Of a stretch of DNA of 64,000 nt, positions 52,581 to 63,599 are shown one piece after another. The notes below the pieces were generated by a model. That model was given only the letters and a program-made list of their open reading frames with translations, searched no databases and was not told the origin of the DNA. Both the position numbers and the translations under genes were made by a program. The number at the start of each line of letters is the position of its first letter. Position 1 is the first letter of the stretch. This DNA is from Occallatibacter savannae (lineage in GTDB: Bacteria; Acidobacteriota; Terriglobia; Terriglobales; Acidobacteriaceae), in the NCBI RefSeq assembly GCF_003131205.1, contig NZ_QFFY01000004.1, positions 124,001 to 188,000 of the forward strand, given 5' to 3'.

Positions 52581-54368
52581 GTGAGTGATTTCGCCCAGAG
52601 CGTGAAGCAGCAAGTAGACATCGTCAAGATTGTCGAGGGATACATCCGCCTGCGCAAAGCCGGAGCGACGAACTACTCCGGGCTGTGCCCCTTCCACAAG
52701 GAGAAGTCGCCTTCCTTCAACGTGCATGCGGTAAGGCAGTTCTTCCACTGCTTCGGGTGTGGGGTGTCGGGCGATGTCTTCACGTTTGTAGGCAAGATCG
52801 AGAATGTCAGCTTCCCAGAGGCAGTGCGGATCGTGGCCCAGAAGGGCGGGATCCCGCTGCCCAAGCGGGAGTTCTCGTCACCCGAAGAGGCCGCCGAGGC
52901 CCGGATGCGGGGCAAGCTGCTGGACCTGCACGAGGCTGCGGCAAGCTATTTCGAAGAGCAACTCCGAGGAGGCGAGGGAGCTGTTGCGCGCGAATACCTG
53001 GCAGGCCGTGGCATGACGCCGGAGGGGATCAGGACGTTTCGGATCGGGTATGCGCCGGACAGCTTCGGGGCACTCAGGGACCGGCTGAGCGGGATGGCGG
53101 ACGAGGCGACCCTCCGGGCATCGGGATTGTTTAGCTCGAAAGAGCAGGGTGACGGCAGCCAGGGGCCGATCTACGACCGGTTCCGGAAGCGAATCACTTT
53201 CCCGATTTGCAATGAGAGCGGGCGGGTGATTGCGTTTACGGCTCGGACGCTCGAGTCGGGCGAAAAAGCAGGGCCGAAGTACGTCAACTCGCCGGAGACG
53301 CCGCTGTACCGAAAGGGCGAGGTCCTGTTCAATCTCGACAAGGCGAAGAGCGCCATCCGGCAGGCCGGGTATGCACTGCTGGTCGAAGGGCAAATGGACT
53401 GTATCTCGCTGTTTCTGCGGGGCATCCAGCACGTCATCGCCACCAGCGGAACAGCCTTCACCGAGCAGCAGGTAGCCATCCTGAAGCGGCACACGCAAAA
53501 CGTGGTAGTGAACTTCGATCCCGACGCGGCTGGGGCGAACGCGGCCGAAAAGTCGATCGCCCTGCTGACGGAGGAGGGGTTCAACCTGAAGCTAGTGACT
53601 CTGGACGGGGGGCTGGACCCGGACCGGTTCATTCGGGAGCGAGGGGTTGAGGCCTACACGCAGGCGGTGATGGGTGCACGGCGCCAGGCGGATTACCTGA
53701 TTGAGCGTGCGCGGCAGATGTTTCCTGGGGCGACGGCAGAGCAGAAGGTGAAAGCCATGAACTACCTGCTGCCGCATATCCGGCGGATTCCGCAGAAGCT
53801 GGTCCGGGACCAGTTTGCGATGGATGCGGCGCAGAAGCTGGGGATCGATTCGGCGGTGCTGCGAGAAGAGTTGCGGCAGGCTGCTCTGAAGCGGCGCGAG
53901 CATATCGAGGTGCGGACAACTGCTCTGACCGAGGTGGAAAGGGTTCTGCTGCGGGCCCTCGCGATTACCGACCCCGAGCATGAGGAGGCGCGCCGCACGG
54001 CCGCCGATGCAGTGGTAAGACAACCGCAATGGTTTGAATCGCTTGGAGTTGCATCATCTCTTGGCGCGCTGGCGTTGCGGGGAGCGAGGGATCCCATGGA
54101 CGTGGTCGGCGACCCTGCTCAAAAGGCATTGCTGGCTGAGGCTTTGCTGGCGGAAAGCGAGCCTCCGACGGCGGAGACCGTGGTGAGCACCATCGTCAGC
54201 CTGCAGCAGCGGGGCATTGAGGCTGAGTTGAGGTCGGTTCGCTCTCAAATTGCCGAAACCGAGCGGCGGGGCGACTCCGCTGAGCTCGCCGTATTGACGC
54301 AGCGAAAGCTGGAGCTGGACCGGGCCCTGCGGCAGTTGCGCAGTGCGGGAAACGGCGGCCGCTCCTAG
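52581..54368 (+). CDS. dnaG: DNA primase
   Basis: 595 residues, GTG start. The CHC2 zinc domain is at about 30-65: CPFH (36-39) and CFGC (57-60). The N-terminal catalytic domain and the Toprim domain (LVEGQMDCISLF with the acidic Glu, NVVVNFDPDAAG with the DxD-like pair) follow at about 250-360. The C-terminal 200 residues are the helicase-binding region (YLLPHIRRIPQKLVRDQFAM). It makes RNA primers for Okazaki fragments at the fork. It sits just upstream of rpoD, the typical macromolecular-synthesis order, but with a 425-base gap. Confidence 0.96.
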   Translation: MSDFAQSVKQQVDIVKIVEGYIRLRKAGATNYSGLCPFHKEKSPSFNVHAVRQFFHCFGCGVSGDVFTFVGKIENVSFPEAVRIVAQKGGIPLPKREFSSPEEAAEARMRGKLLDLHEAAASYFEEQLRGGEGAVAREYLAGRGMTPEGIRTFRIGYAPDSFGALRDRLSGMADEATLRASGLFSSKEQGDGSQGPIYDRFRKRITFPICNESGRVIAFTARTLESGEKAGPKYVNSPETPLYRKGEVLFNLDKAKSAIRQAGYALLVEGQMDCISLFLRGIQHVIATSGTAFTEQQVAILKRHTQNVVVNFDPDAAGANAAEKSIALLTEEGFNLKLVTLDGGLDPDRFIRERGVEAYTQAVMGARRQADYLIERARQMFPGATAEQKVKAMNYLLPHIRRIPQKLVRDQFAMDAAQKLGIDSAVLREELRQAALKRREHIEVRTTALTEVERVLLRALAITDPEHEEARRTAADAVVRQPQWFESLGVASSLGALALRGARDPMDVVGDPAQKALLAEALLAESEPPTAETVVSTIVSLQQRGIEAELRSVRSQIAETERRGDSAELAVLTQRKLELDRALRQLRSAGNGGRS

Positions 54369-54793
54369 GCGCAAACCGTCATCAACTTTGAGTCGCTTTA
54401 AGCCTTAACTTCGTCTAAATAAACAGAGCAGCGGGCAGTATTGGCGGACTGCCTGGCCCGGCCGCTACCAGCAGCATGACCGGTAGAGAGATCTGGGCCG
54501 CGATTTCACCGTTTTAGGGTGGAATAAGCTGTGTTAATCTATTGATCTCTGTGAGGATGCGCGCCCCTTTGCCCCATACATGAGCTGCGGCTCGCGGGCT
54601 TACCAGGCGAAACCTGAAGCGCAAACATCCTGCTCCGAGCGACCTACTTACGTTCCGCTTCTTTTTTTGCGGGAAACCGCGAGTTCGTGTCCGTACGCGC
54701 ACGCAGGGCATCAAAAACATGTTGCGCGCGGATTGGGCCCAGGCACTGTTGCGCGATATCGGTGCTGAAACTTGATCGCGCTGGAGAACCATT
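54369..54793. other. Intergenic region between dnaG and rpoD
   Basis: 425 bases that should hold the rpoD promoter(s) and a long leader. No gene and no clear promoter hexamers were found. A CCGC..TTTTTTT..GCGG small hairpin is near 54656-54674. Confidence 0.4.
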
Positions 54794-56482
<1,689 letters not shown>

Positions 56483-56551
56483 CACCTGCGGTGCGGCCAA
56501 CTGCGCCTTCGGCGCCATAGGTTGATCGCAGAGTACGTGGAGCGGCAGCGC

Positions 56552-56585
56552 AAAAGCCGCGGCCTAAGGACTGCGGCTTTTGTTT
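56552..56585 (+). terminator. Rho-independent terminator of rpoD
   Basis: AAAAGCCGC and GCGGCTTTT form a 9-bp stem with a 12-base loop, followed by GTTTT. Confidence 0.8.
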
Positions 56586-56704
56586 TGGCCGATTGAATTC
56601 CTTTTCGTCCTAAATCGGCAGCCTGCGTCCGCTTCATGGAATTAGCGCTTGCCACGTGCTTAACTCCTCTGCTAAAACGTTTTGGTTGTAGCAAGGAGTT
56701 CGAA

Positions 56705-58150
56705 ATGAAGAGGATTTCCCGCCGTCAATTCGGCAAGGGTGTGGCGGCAGCGGCTGCTGCTGCGTATGCAGGTGTTTCGCTTCCACGGTTCGCATGGGGC
56801 CAGCCGCAGCCGGGCCATGTCGAGTACCCGAAGGGCTTTCTGTGGGGATGCGCAACGGCTTCGTACCAGGTGGAAGGCGGTGCGAAAGACGACGGTCGTG
56901 GGCCGTCGACTTGGGATGTGTTCTCACACACGGCGGGCAAGACGCACAACGGCGACACCGGCGATGTGGCGGATGATTCTTACCACCTCTACAAAGAGGA
57001 CGTGCAACTACTAAAGAACCTTGGTGTGCAGGTTTACCGTATGTCGATCTCGTGGTCGCGGGTCTTCCCGACCGGTAAGGCTCCGGTGAATCCCAAGGGA
57101 CTCGATTACTACAGCAAGGTCGTGGACGAGCTGCTCAAGAACAACATCACTCCATACGTCACGCTCTTCCACTGGGACACTCCGGCGGGGCTCGACGGCG
57201 GCTGGACGAATCGCGATACGTCGAAGGCATTCGGCGATTACGCGGCGTTCATGGGCAAGCACCTTGGCGACCGCGTAAAGCACTGGATGACGACCAACGA
57301 GTTCGTCTGCTTCACCGATCTTGGTTACCAGGTCGGACAGTTTGCGCCGGGCCTGAAGCTGCCGCCTGCGCAAGTGAATCAGGTTCGTCATCATGGGATA
57401 CTGGCGCACGGTTACGGAGTCCAGGCTCTTCGCGCGAACACGCCATCGGGGACGCAGGTAGGTCTGGCTGAGAACGCAAGCGTCTATGTTCCTGTCATGG
57501 AGACCGAAGAGCACATCGCCGCCGCGCGGAAAGCGACGCGACTGATGAATGCGCCTTTCCTGACCGTGTTGATGGAAGGCAAGTATCCGGCTGAATATTT
57601 GGCGAAGGAAGGCGCGAACGCACCGAAGGTCGAAGACGGAGATCTTGAAAAGATTTCCAGCCCGCTGGATTTCGTGGGGCTGAATGTCTACACGCCTTCG
57701 TATGTTCGGGCGTCGGACAAGCCCGAGGGCTTCGAACTCGAACAGGCTCCTGCATCGTATCCGAAGATGTTTTCGCCATGGATTCAGCTCAGCCCGGAGT
57801 GCATCTACTGGGCGGTGCGTAACGTGTGCGATCTGTGGAAGCCGAAGGCGATCTATATCACCGAAAATGGAACGTCATCCGATGACGTCCTCACGCCGGA
57901 AGGGCACGTCGAAGACACGGATCGCGTGATGTATCTGCGCAACCACCTTACGATGCTGCATCGAGCGGTGAAGGAGGAGTATCCGGTGAAGGGCTACTTC
58001 CTCTGGAGCCTGCTCGACAACTTCGAGTGGGCCGATGGCTACTCCAAGCGCTTCGGCATCCACTACGTCGATTTCAAGACGTTGAAGCGGTACCCGAAGC
58101 TGAGCGCACAGTGGTACAAGCAGACGATCGCGGAGAACGCTGTCGTCTAG
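56705..58150 (+). CDS. Tat-exported family 1 beta-glucosidase
   Basis: 481 residues from the ATG at 56705 (AAGGAG 6 bases upstream); the reading open from 56636 adds 23 unlikely residues. The N-terminus [20 protein letters not shown] is a twin-arginine signal, cleaved near FAWG, so it is exported folded. The GH1 barrel has the catalytic acid/base Glu199 in MTTNEFVCF (the usual Pro after Glu is Phe here) and the nucleophile Glu387 in [36 protein letters not shown] and [19 protein letters not shown] complete the family pattern. It should hydrolyse cellobiose-like beta-glucosides in the periplasm. Confidence 0.95.
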   Translation: MKRISRRQFGKGVAAAAAAAYAGVSLPRFAWGQPQPGHVEYPKGFLWGCATASYQVEGGAKDDGRGPSTWDVFSHTAGKTHNGDTGDVADDSYHLYKEDVQLLKNLGVQVYRMSISWSRVFPTGKAPVNPKGLDYYSKVVDELLKNNITPYVTLFHWDTPAGLDGGWTNRDTSKAFGDYAAFMGKHLGDRVKHWMTTNEFVCFTDLGYQVGQFAPGLKLPPAQVNQVRHHGILAHGYGVQALRANTPSGTQVGLAENASVYVPVMETEEHIAAARKATRLMNAPFLTVLMEGKYPAEYLAKEGANAPKVEDGDLEKISSPLDFVGLNVYTPSYVRASDKPEGFELEQAPASYPKMFSPWIQLSPECIYWAVRNVCDLWKPKAIYITENGTSSDDVLTPEGHVEDTDRVMYLRNHLTMLHRAVKEEYPVKGYFLWSLLDNFEWADGYSKRFGIHYVDFKTLKRYPKLSAQWYKQTIAENAVV

Positions 58151-58169
58151 CGCAATCCGCTTCGAGTGA

Positions 58170-58206
58170 AAAGGCCCGCGGTCCTCATGGCCGCGGGCCT
58201 TTCCTT
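58170..58206 (+). terminator. Rho-independent terminator of the GH1 gene
   Basis: AAAGGCCCGCGG and CCGCGGGCCTTT form a perfect 12-bp stem with a 9-base loop, followed by CCTTT, 19 bases after the stop. Confidence 0.85.
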
Positions 58207-58253
58207 TCGTGCCCGACGGTATACTGCGAAGGCATTCCTGAAGGAGATTCCCC

Positions 58254-60359
58254 TTGCTACTTCGCTCCGCTGTGCGTCTGTCGAACTGTGCTGTTTCCAT
58301 CCTCGCAATTTCGAGCGCTGCCTTCGGTCAGAATTCTGCGTCCCTCAAGCCGCCGACCATCGATCAATCTCTCGAGATGTACAACGTTGGTTCACCGAAG
58401 ATCTCGCCCGACGGCAAACGCGTGATCTACGAGCAGGCGCGAACGAACTGGGATGCGAACACGTTCGAGACCGATCTCTGGATTGCCGACGTTGGTAGTC
58501 GCGAGCGGCATCTGCTGACCGCAACAGGACACTCCTGCAATTCCGCGGAGTGGTCTCCAGACGGGAAGTGGATTGCATTTGCTTCGGACAGGCCGGGCGC
58601 GCTGCCGAAGTCGCCGGACGGCAAGCGGCAGCTATGGATCATGCCGGCCGACGGCGGCGAAGCACAGCAGCTTACGAAGATGGAGAAGGGCATTGGCGGA
58701 TTCGAGTGGGCTCCGGACTCGCGCCGTATCGCATTCAACGCGGAAGCGCCCGAAGCGAAGGCGCTCAAGGATCGTAAAGAGAGCTTCGGCGACTACCAGG
58801 TCGTCCACGCGGACTACCAGATGATGCATCTCTGGCTCATCGATCTGCCGAAGACGGACGCTGCGGGAAGAATGAGCGCCATCGCCGATCCGAAACAGTT
58901 GACGAAGGAAGACACGTTCACCATCGACGAATTTTCCTTCTCGCCCGATGGGTCGAAGATCGCATTCAGCGCGGCGAAAGATCCTGATCTCATTTCGGAA
59001 GGATCGAAGGACATCTATGTGATCGCTGTCGCAGGCGGTGCGCCGAAGAAGATCGTCGACACACCAGGGCCGGATGGAGATCCGAAGTGGTCGCCGGATG
59101 GAAAGCAGATCGCGTATGTGACGTCGAACGGCGCGAAGTATTTCTTCTACGCCAACCAGAAGATCGCGGTGGTCGACGCCGATGGCGGAACACCGCGTGT
59201 TGTGAGCGATGCATTCGATGAGGATGCCGATCTGCTGAAGTGGGCGCCGGAGGGGATTTACATCTCCGGCCTGCAGAAGATGAGCTCGACCCTGTATCTG
59301 CTCGATCCATCGAGCGCAAAGCTGAAGAAGATTGCGATGACTGGAAGCGAGATCGCTGCACAGTTCACATTCTCGAAAGACTTCAAGCAGGTGGCGTACC
59401 GCGGTGCCGGCACAAACCAGTATGCCGAAATCTTTGCGGGTGCCGTTTCAGGCGGAACTCCCGCCAAGCTGACCGCGGCCGGCGAGCAGGAGTCCGGCTT
59501 CACAGTCGCAAAGCGCGAAGTTGTGCGCTGGAAATCGGGTGATGGCACGGAAATCGAAGGCGTTCTCTACAAGCCGGCGGACTTCTCGCCGGAGAAGAAG
59601 TATCCGCTGCTCGTTGTTATTCACGGCGGCCCAACCGGCATTGACATGCCGCTGCTGAACGCGGATCGCTACTATCCCATTGAGCGGTTTGTGGCCAAAG
59701 GCGCTCTAGTGCTGCGGCCGAACTACCGCGGGTCCGCGGGATATGGTGAGAAGTTCCGCGCTCTCAACGTACGCAATCTCGGCGTCGGCGACTATGCCGA
59801 TGTGATCTCGGGCGTGGACTATTTGATAGGCCAGGGGTTCGTCGATAAGGACCGCGTCGGTTCGATGGGCTGGAGCGAAGGCGGCTACATCTCGGCCTTC
59901 ATCACAACATCGAGCGATCGATTCAAAGCGGTCAGCGTCGGCGCAGGCATCTCCGACTGGATGACGTACTACGCGAATACCGACATCACTCCCTTCACGC
60001 CGCAATATCTGCGCGCGACGCCTTGGGATGATCCTGAGGTCTACCGTGTGACGTCGCCTATCAGCTACATCTCAAAGGCAAAGACACCGACGCTGATCCA
60101 GCACGGCGGGTCAGACCACCGCGTGCCGATCGCGAACGGGTTCGAGCTGCGGCAGGCGCTTGAAGATCATGGCGTGCCGGTGAAGATGGTGGTCTACGAC
60201 GGCTTCGGCCATCCCATCAACAAGCCGAAACAGCAGCGGGCTGTGATGGAAGAAAACGAGAACTGGTTCGGTCACTACATCTGGGGCGAACCGCTTGCGC
60301 CGGCTCTCACACCCAGACCGAGCGAAAAGAAGGACGACAAGGACGCAGGCACAAAGTAG
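58254..60359 (+). CDS. Secreted S9 prolyl-oligopeptidase family peptidase
   Basis: 701 residues. The start is a TTG with AAGGAG 7 bases upstream. The signal peptide ends near AAFGQ (about 25). Residues about 40-430 form a WD-like beta propeller (SPDGKRVIYEQ, WSPDGKWIAFASD, WSPDGKQIAYVTS). The C-terminal alpha/beta hydrolase carries the nucleophile serine in SMGWSEGGYIS, Asp in HGGSDHRVPI and His in YDGFGHPI. It is a dipeptidyl- or oligopeptidase-type enzyme outside the cytoplasm, scavenging peptides. It ends 4 bases from the convergent aldo/keto reductase gene. Confidence 0.93.
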   Translation: MLLRSAVRLSNCAVSILAISSAAFGQNSASLKPPTIDQSLEMYNVGSPKISPDGKRVIYEQARTNWDANTFETDLWIADVGSRERHLLTATGHSCNSAEWSPDGKWIAFASDRPGALPKSPDGKRQLWIMPADGGEAQQLTKMEKGIGGFEWAPDSRRIAFNAEAPEAKALKDRKESFGDYQVVHADYQMMHLWLIDLPKTDAAGRMSAIADPKQLTKEDTFTIDEFSFSPDGSKIAFSAAKDPDLISEGSKDIYVIAVAGGAPKKIVDTPGPDGDPKWSPDGKQIAYVTSNGAKYFFYANQKIAVVDADGGTPRVVSDAFDEDADLLKWAPEGIYISGLQKMSSTLYLLDPSSAKLKKIAMTGSEIAAQFTFSKDFKQVAYRGAGTNQYAEIFAGAVSGGTPAKLTAAGEQESGFTVAKREVVRWKSGDGTEIEGVLYKPADFSPEKKYPLLVVIHGGPTGIDMPLLNADRYYPIERFVAKGALVLRPNYRGSAGYGEKFRALNVRNLGVGDYADVISGVDYLIGQGFVDKDRVGSMGWSEGGYISAFITTSSDRFKAVSVGAGISDWMTYYANTDITPFTPQYLRATPWDDPEVYRVTSPISYISKAKTPTLIQHGGSDHRVPIANGFELRQALEDHGVPVKMVVYDGFGHPINKPKQQRAVMEENENWFGHYIWGEPLAPALTPRPSEKKDDKDAGTK

Positions 60360-60363
60360 GACT

Positions 60364-61248
60364 TCATGATTGCTGTTGCGAAGCCGCTTCGAGTCGTGCC
60401 CACTCGTCCGGGCCGATCTGAAGCGAAGCGGCCGCGACGTTCTCTTCCAGATGTTTCACCTTCGATGTGCCCGGAATGGGAAGAATTACGGGGGAGCGAT
60501 GGAGGAGCCAGGCCAGGGAGAGCTGGGCCGGGGTGGCGTTGTAGCGGGCGGCGAGCTGCGAGAGAGTTTGCGAGAACGGGTGGTCGGGCTTGAGCAGTTT
60601 GCCGGCGGCCATGGGGTACCAGGGCAGGAAGGCGATGCGGTGCTGCTCGCACCAGGCGAGGGTCTGCTCGTGGCGCCGGTCGGCGAGCGAGTAGCGGTTC
60701 TGCACACTGACGATGGGAACGATCTTTTGCGCTGCTTCAATCTCGGCGGGTGTGACTTCGCTGAGGCCGACGTGGCGGATTTTTCCCTGCTCCTGCATGC
60801 GGCGAAGAGCGCCGAGCGACTCCTCGAGCGGTGTGCGCGAATCGATTCTATGCAACTGATAAAGATCGATGCGCTCGAGCTTCAAGCGGCGCAGACTCAT
60901 CTCGACACACTGGATCAGATAGCCGGCGCGGCCAACGTATTCGGTTTTAGCGGGGCCCTGGCGGGTGATGCCACCCTTCGTGGCGATGACGAGGCCTGCA
61001 GGGTAGGGGTGCAGCGCTTCGCAGATGAGGCGCTCGGCGATCTCGGGGCCATAGGCGTCGGCGGTGTCAATGAGGTTGACGCCGAGTTCGACGGCGCGGC
61101 GGAGGACGCGACGGCACTCTTCGGGGTCGTCGGGCTCACCCCAGGCGCCCTCGCCCACGAGACGCATGGTGCCGTAGCCGAGTCGGTGGACGGGAAGGTC
61201 GCCGCCGATGTTGAAGGTGCCGGAAGCATTTGCAGAGGGTGCTGTCAT
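60364..61248 (-). CDS. Aldo/keto reductase
   Basis: 294 residues, cytoplasmic. The catalytic tetrad is visible: Asp and Tyr in LIDTADAYGPE, Lys in VIATKGG and His in LYQLHRID. The NADPH-binding end has ILPIPGTSKVKHLEENVAA. The sequence is closest to the YdhF/oxidoreductase subset that reduces small aldehydes or ketones. No pathway context identifies the substrate; it is a single gene, convergent with the S9 peptidase gene and preceded by a heptad repeat array. Confidence 0.92.
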   Translation of the reverse strand: MTAPSANASGTFNIGGDLPVHRLGYGTMRLVGEGAWGEPDDPEECRRVLRRAVELGVNLIDTADAYGPEIAERLICEALHPYPAGLVIATKGGITRQGPAKTEYVGRAGYLIQCVEMSLRRLKLERIDLYQLHRIDSRTPLEESLGALRRMQEQGKIRHVGLSEVTPAEIEAAQKIVPIVSVQNRYSLADRRHEQTLAWCEQHRIAFLPWYPMAAGKLLKPDHPFSQTLSQLAARYNATPAQLSLAWLLHRSPVILPIPGTSKVKHLEENVAAASLQIGPDEWARLEAASQQQS

Positions 61249-61264
61249 GCTGGCTCAGATGCTA

Positions 61265-61324
61265 GAAGCAGTCTTCAGTTGTCAGTCGTCAGTGGGCGGT
61301 GATCAGAGCTGAGCCTGTCGTCAG
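61265..61324 (+). repeat. Heptad repeat array upstream of the aldo/keto reductase gene
   Basis: GAAGCAG, TCTTCAG, TTGTCAG, TCGTCAG, TGGGCGG and TGATCAG run in exact 7-base register, then degenerate. Confidence 0.75.
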
Positions 61325-61355
61325 TGATTAGAACAATCGGTGAAGTGATTGTCAT

Positions 61356-61488
61356 GACCTACCCCCTCCCCCCTGGGTATACCTTGTGCGTAACTCTCTT
61401 CATTTGTTGAGCTTACAGCGGAGGGGTAGCCGCAGGTGTATGCAGCGATTGGAGTTAGCCGTAAGTGTATCTTGCGAATAGGCTTACA
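61356..61488 (+). repeat. Intergenic C-tract repeat element, copy B
   Basis: C-rich start (CCTACCCCCTCCCCCC), then GAGCTTACAGCG, GCAGGTGT, GATTGG and AATAGGCTTAC in the same order and orientation as copy A at 36.8 kb. It is diverged but alignable through most of its length. No coding potential. Confidence 0.65.
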
Positions 61489-61641
61489 GGATGCTTCGAT
61501 TTCCTGAGCTGCCGCATCGCCTCCGATGCCTCCTTGTGTAGTGGCGCCAGTGAGTGGAGCCTTTCGAGCTTTGATCCGATTATGCGCTTTCCGCTGGAAA
61601 TGGACTGCAACGGAAAACGTGATGGGAGACACAGAGGATGG

Positions 61642-61752
61642 TGAGCAGTGGTCAGGAATCAGAGATCAGTCATCAGTTTGTCAGTTGTCCGCGGTCGGTG
61701 GTCAGGGGGCGGCGGGCCAGGCGACTGAGGGCTGAGGGCTGAAGGCTACAGC
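61642..61752 (+). repeat. Heptad repeat array before the TM2 protein gene
   Basis: TGAGCAG, TGGTCAG, GAATCAG, AGATCAG and TCATCAG are in 7-base register (61642-61676), followed by one 8-base unit, then TGGTCAG. CTGAGGG, CTGAGGG and CTGAAGG (61725-61745) continue with the same period. Confidence 0.75.
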
Positions 61753-61835
61753 TAATGCTGATGGTCCATGCCATGGGAACCCGGCGGGAGACGGGTGCGT
61801 ATGCTGTAATGCAGGGAACGCAGGGAGAAACAGTC

Positions 61836-62357
61836 ATGGCCACGATGCCTTATGTGAACGCGCAAGCAGTGTTTTACCAGCAGTACGAGCAGGTACGGCG
61901 CGACGAGGTTGTGGGCATATTGCTGGCGCTGTTTCTGGGCGGGTTCGGGATCCACCACTTCTACCTGCGGCGGACGGGCTTGGGCATTTTGTATGCGTGC
62001 TTCTGCTGGACTCCGTTTCCGTGGGTACTGGGCTTCATCGAGTGCTTCTTCATGCCGGGAAGGGTGCGGGAGTTCAATGCGATTCAGGCAGCGGGGATTG
62101 CGGCTGCGCTGGGCATTACGATTCCGACGTACGCACCTCCGGTAAATGTCACGGTGAATGTGCCGGCTGGTACGGGATACCCGGCGGCGGCTCCGGCCTA
62201 TCCAGCAACTCCGGCGTATCCGGCCGCTCCGCCGTACACAACTTACAATCCCGCGAACACCGCGCTGCAACCAGACACGTTGATCGCCTGCAGCAAATGC
62301 CAGAAGACGAATCCCGTCGGCGCGAAATTCTGCTCGGGCTGTGGGAACGCGCTGTAG
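61836..62357 (+). CDS. TM2-domain protein with C-terminal zinc ribbon
   Basis: 173 residues from the ATG at 61836 (GGGAG upstream); longer readings from 61755 or 61809 run into the repeat region. The TM2 domain (about 25-80) has two helices joined by the usual GGFGIHHFYLRRTGLG turn. A Pro/Ala/Tyr-rich linker (tandem YPA-type units, about 125-140) follows. The end is a zinc ribbon of the form C-x2-C ... C-x2-C (ACSKCQKTNP, FCSGCGNAL). It is an inner-membrane protein with a cytosolic zinc finger. TM2 proteins have no settled function. Confidence 0.85.
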   Translation: MATMPYVNAQAVFYQQYEQVRRDEVVGILLALFLGGFGIHHFYLRRTGLGILYACFCWTPFPWVLGFIECFFMPGRVREFNAIQAAGIAAALGITIPTYAPPVNVTVNVPAGTGYPAAAPAYPATPAYPAAPPYTTYNPANTALQPDTLIACSKCQKTNPVGAKFCSGCGNAL

Positions 62358-62454
62358 GGCAGTTCACAGTTCGTAATTGTTGCCGTTATCCGCCCACACT
62401 TGAGCGTTTGGGTTTGCACCTCGTACAATCCCTCTACTCTGATACGGTCTTAGA

Positions 62455-63537
62455 ATGAAACTGCGAGGCGCGATAAAACAGAGCGACCTTGTAGCGATCA
62501 CCGCGTTCTCCTTACTTTTCCCGATATTGGAACTAACAACACGTGGGCTCTACTGGCAGCGCGTCGAAGGATGGCTGGATAACGGGAGCTACATCGAGAT
62601 TGCCAATGTCATCCGATTCGGGGGGCCGACGGCAGAGCAGCACTTTTGGGGGCTACCAGCTGTAATCGCATTGCTGGAGCGCTTGTTCTCGGTTTCAGGA
62701 TATGCCGCAATCATTGCGGTGTCGCTTGCCGGCTCGATCGTTGCCACATTCCTGGTTTATCGGCTCTACGGCGCTGCAGTTACCGCCGCTTTCATCATCC
62801 TCTCCCCCGAGTGGGTCCGCCTTTCCATTCTAGGGGGAAGTGAGCCACTATTCATGGCACTTCTCCTCTGCGCATGGCTCCTGTTCAGAAGAGATCAGGC
62901 GCTGTTGGCGGTGACCGTGGCGTCGCTTGCATCTATCGTCCGGCCGCTCGGGGTGATTGCAGTTTGCGCCTTCGGCCTCGTCTTGCTGATGAGATGGGAA
63001 CTGCGCAGACTCGCGATTGTGATAGGTTGCTCTGCGCTGATTGCTTTGGGATATTTTGCCTGGGTGAGGCACACAAGTGGAGACCCATTCATCAACTTCA
63101 AGCTCTACACTTCAGTCGACTGGCCTTCAGGAAATCCCGTGTCCTTCCCTTTCGTTCGACTTATAACGAGCTTCATTCGAATCTCCAGAGACGGCTATTG
63201 GACTCGATTGGTACAGCCGCTGTTTTGTCTCATGCTTGTTTCGCTCAGCATCTTCTTCGCGCCAAAGCATGCTTTCGCGGTTATCCGGCGATTCCCTGCC
63301 GAACTGACGTTTGTAATCGGCTACCTGTGCTTCATCGTGTGTTGGAATTACAACGATCTCGCACGGTTCTTGCCCAGATTGACCATCCCCATTTACCCCT
63401 TCTTATTGTTTTCGGTGCAGGATCGGCTTCCTACAAATCCATATCTTCTATGGCTGCTTGTGATCATTTCGGCGCTCATCGCAAGCGTTGATCTGGTTGG
63501 TTTCAAAGCGGTCTTAGGCTTCGGACTCCATAATTAG
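62455..63537 (+). CDS. Multi-span membrane protein, possibly a GT-C-type glycosyltransferase
   Basis: 360 residues with about 8-10 hydrophobic helices. The first periplasmic loop is acidic/polar (WLDNGSYIEIANVIRFGG), placed like the catalytic loop of GT-C mannosyltransferases. ILSPEWVRLSILGGSEPLFMALLLCAW resembles the PMT/DUF2029-type glycosyltransferase helix 3-4 region. I cannot assign it with certainty. There is no neighbouring sugar or lipid carrier gene, and it is separated by about 100 bases from the TM2 gene upstream. The ribosome site is weak. Confidence 0.6.
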   Translation: MKLRGAIKQSDLVAITAFSLLFPILELTTRGLYWQRVEGWLDNGSYIEIANVIRFGGPTAEQHFWGLPAVIALLERLFSVSGYAAIIAVSLAGSIVATFLVYRLYGAAVTAAFIILSPEWVRLSILGGSEPLFMALLLCAWLLFRRDQALLAVTVASLASIVRPLGVIAVCAFGLVLLMRWELRRLAIVIGCSALIALGYFAWVRHTSGDPFINFKLYTSVDWPSGNPVSFPFVRLITSFIRISRDGYWTRLVQPLFCLMLVSLSIFFAPKHAFAVIRRFPAELTFVIGYLCFIVCWNYNDLARFLPRLTIPIYPFLLFSVQDRLPTNPYLLWLLVIISALIASVDLVGFKAVLGFGLHN

Positions 63538-63599
63538 CGGCCGGCCAGCTATGGATGCTTCACCGATCAGACACGACCACACCAGACAGTGTGCAACTC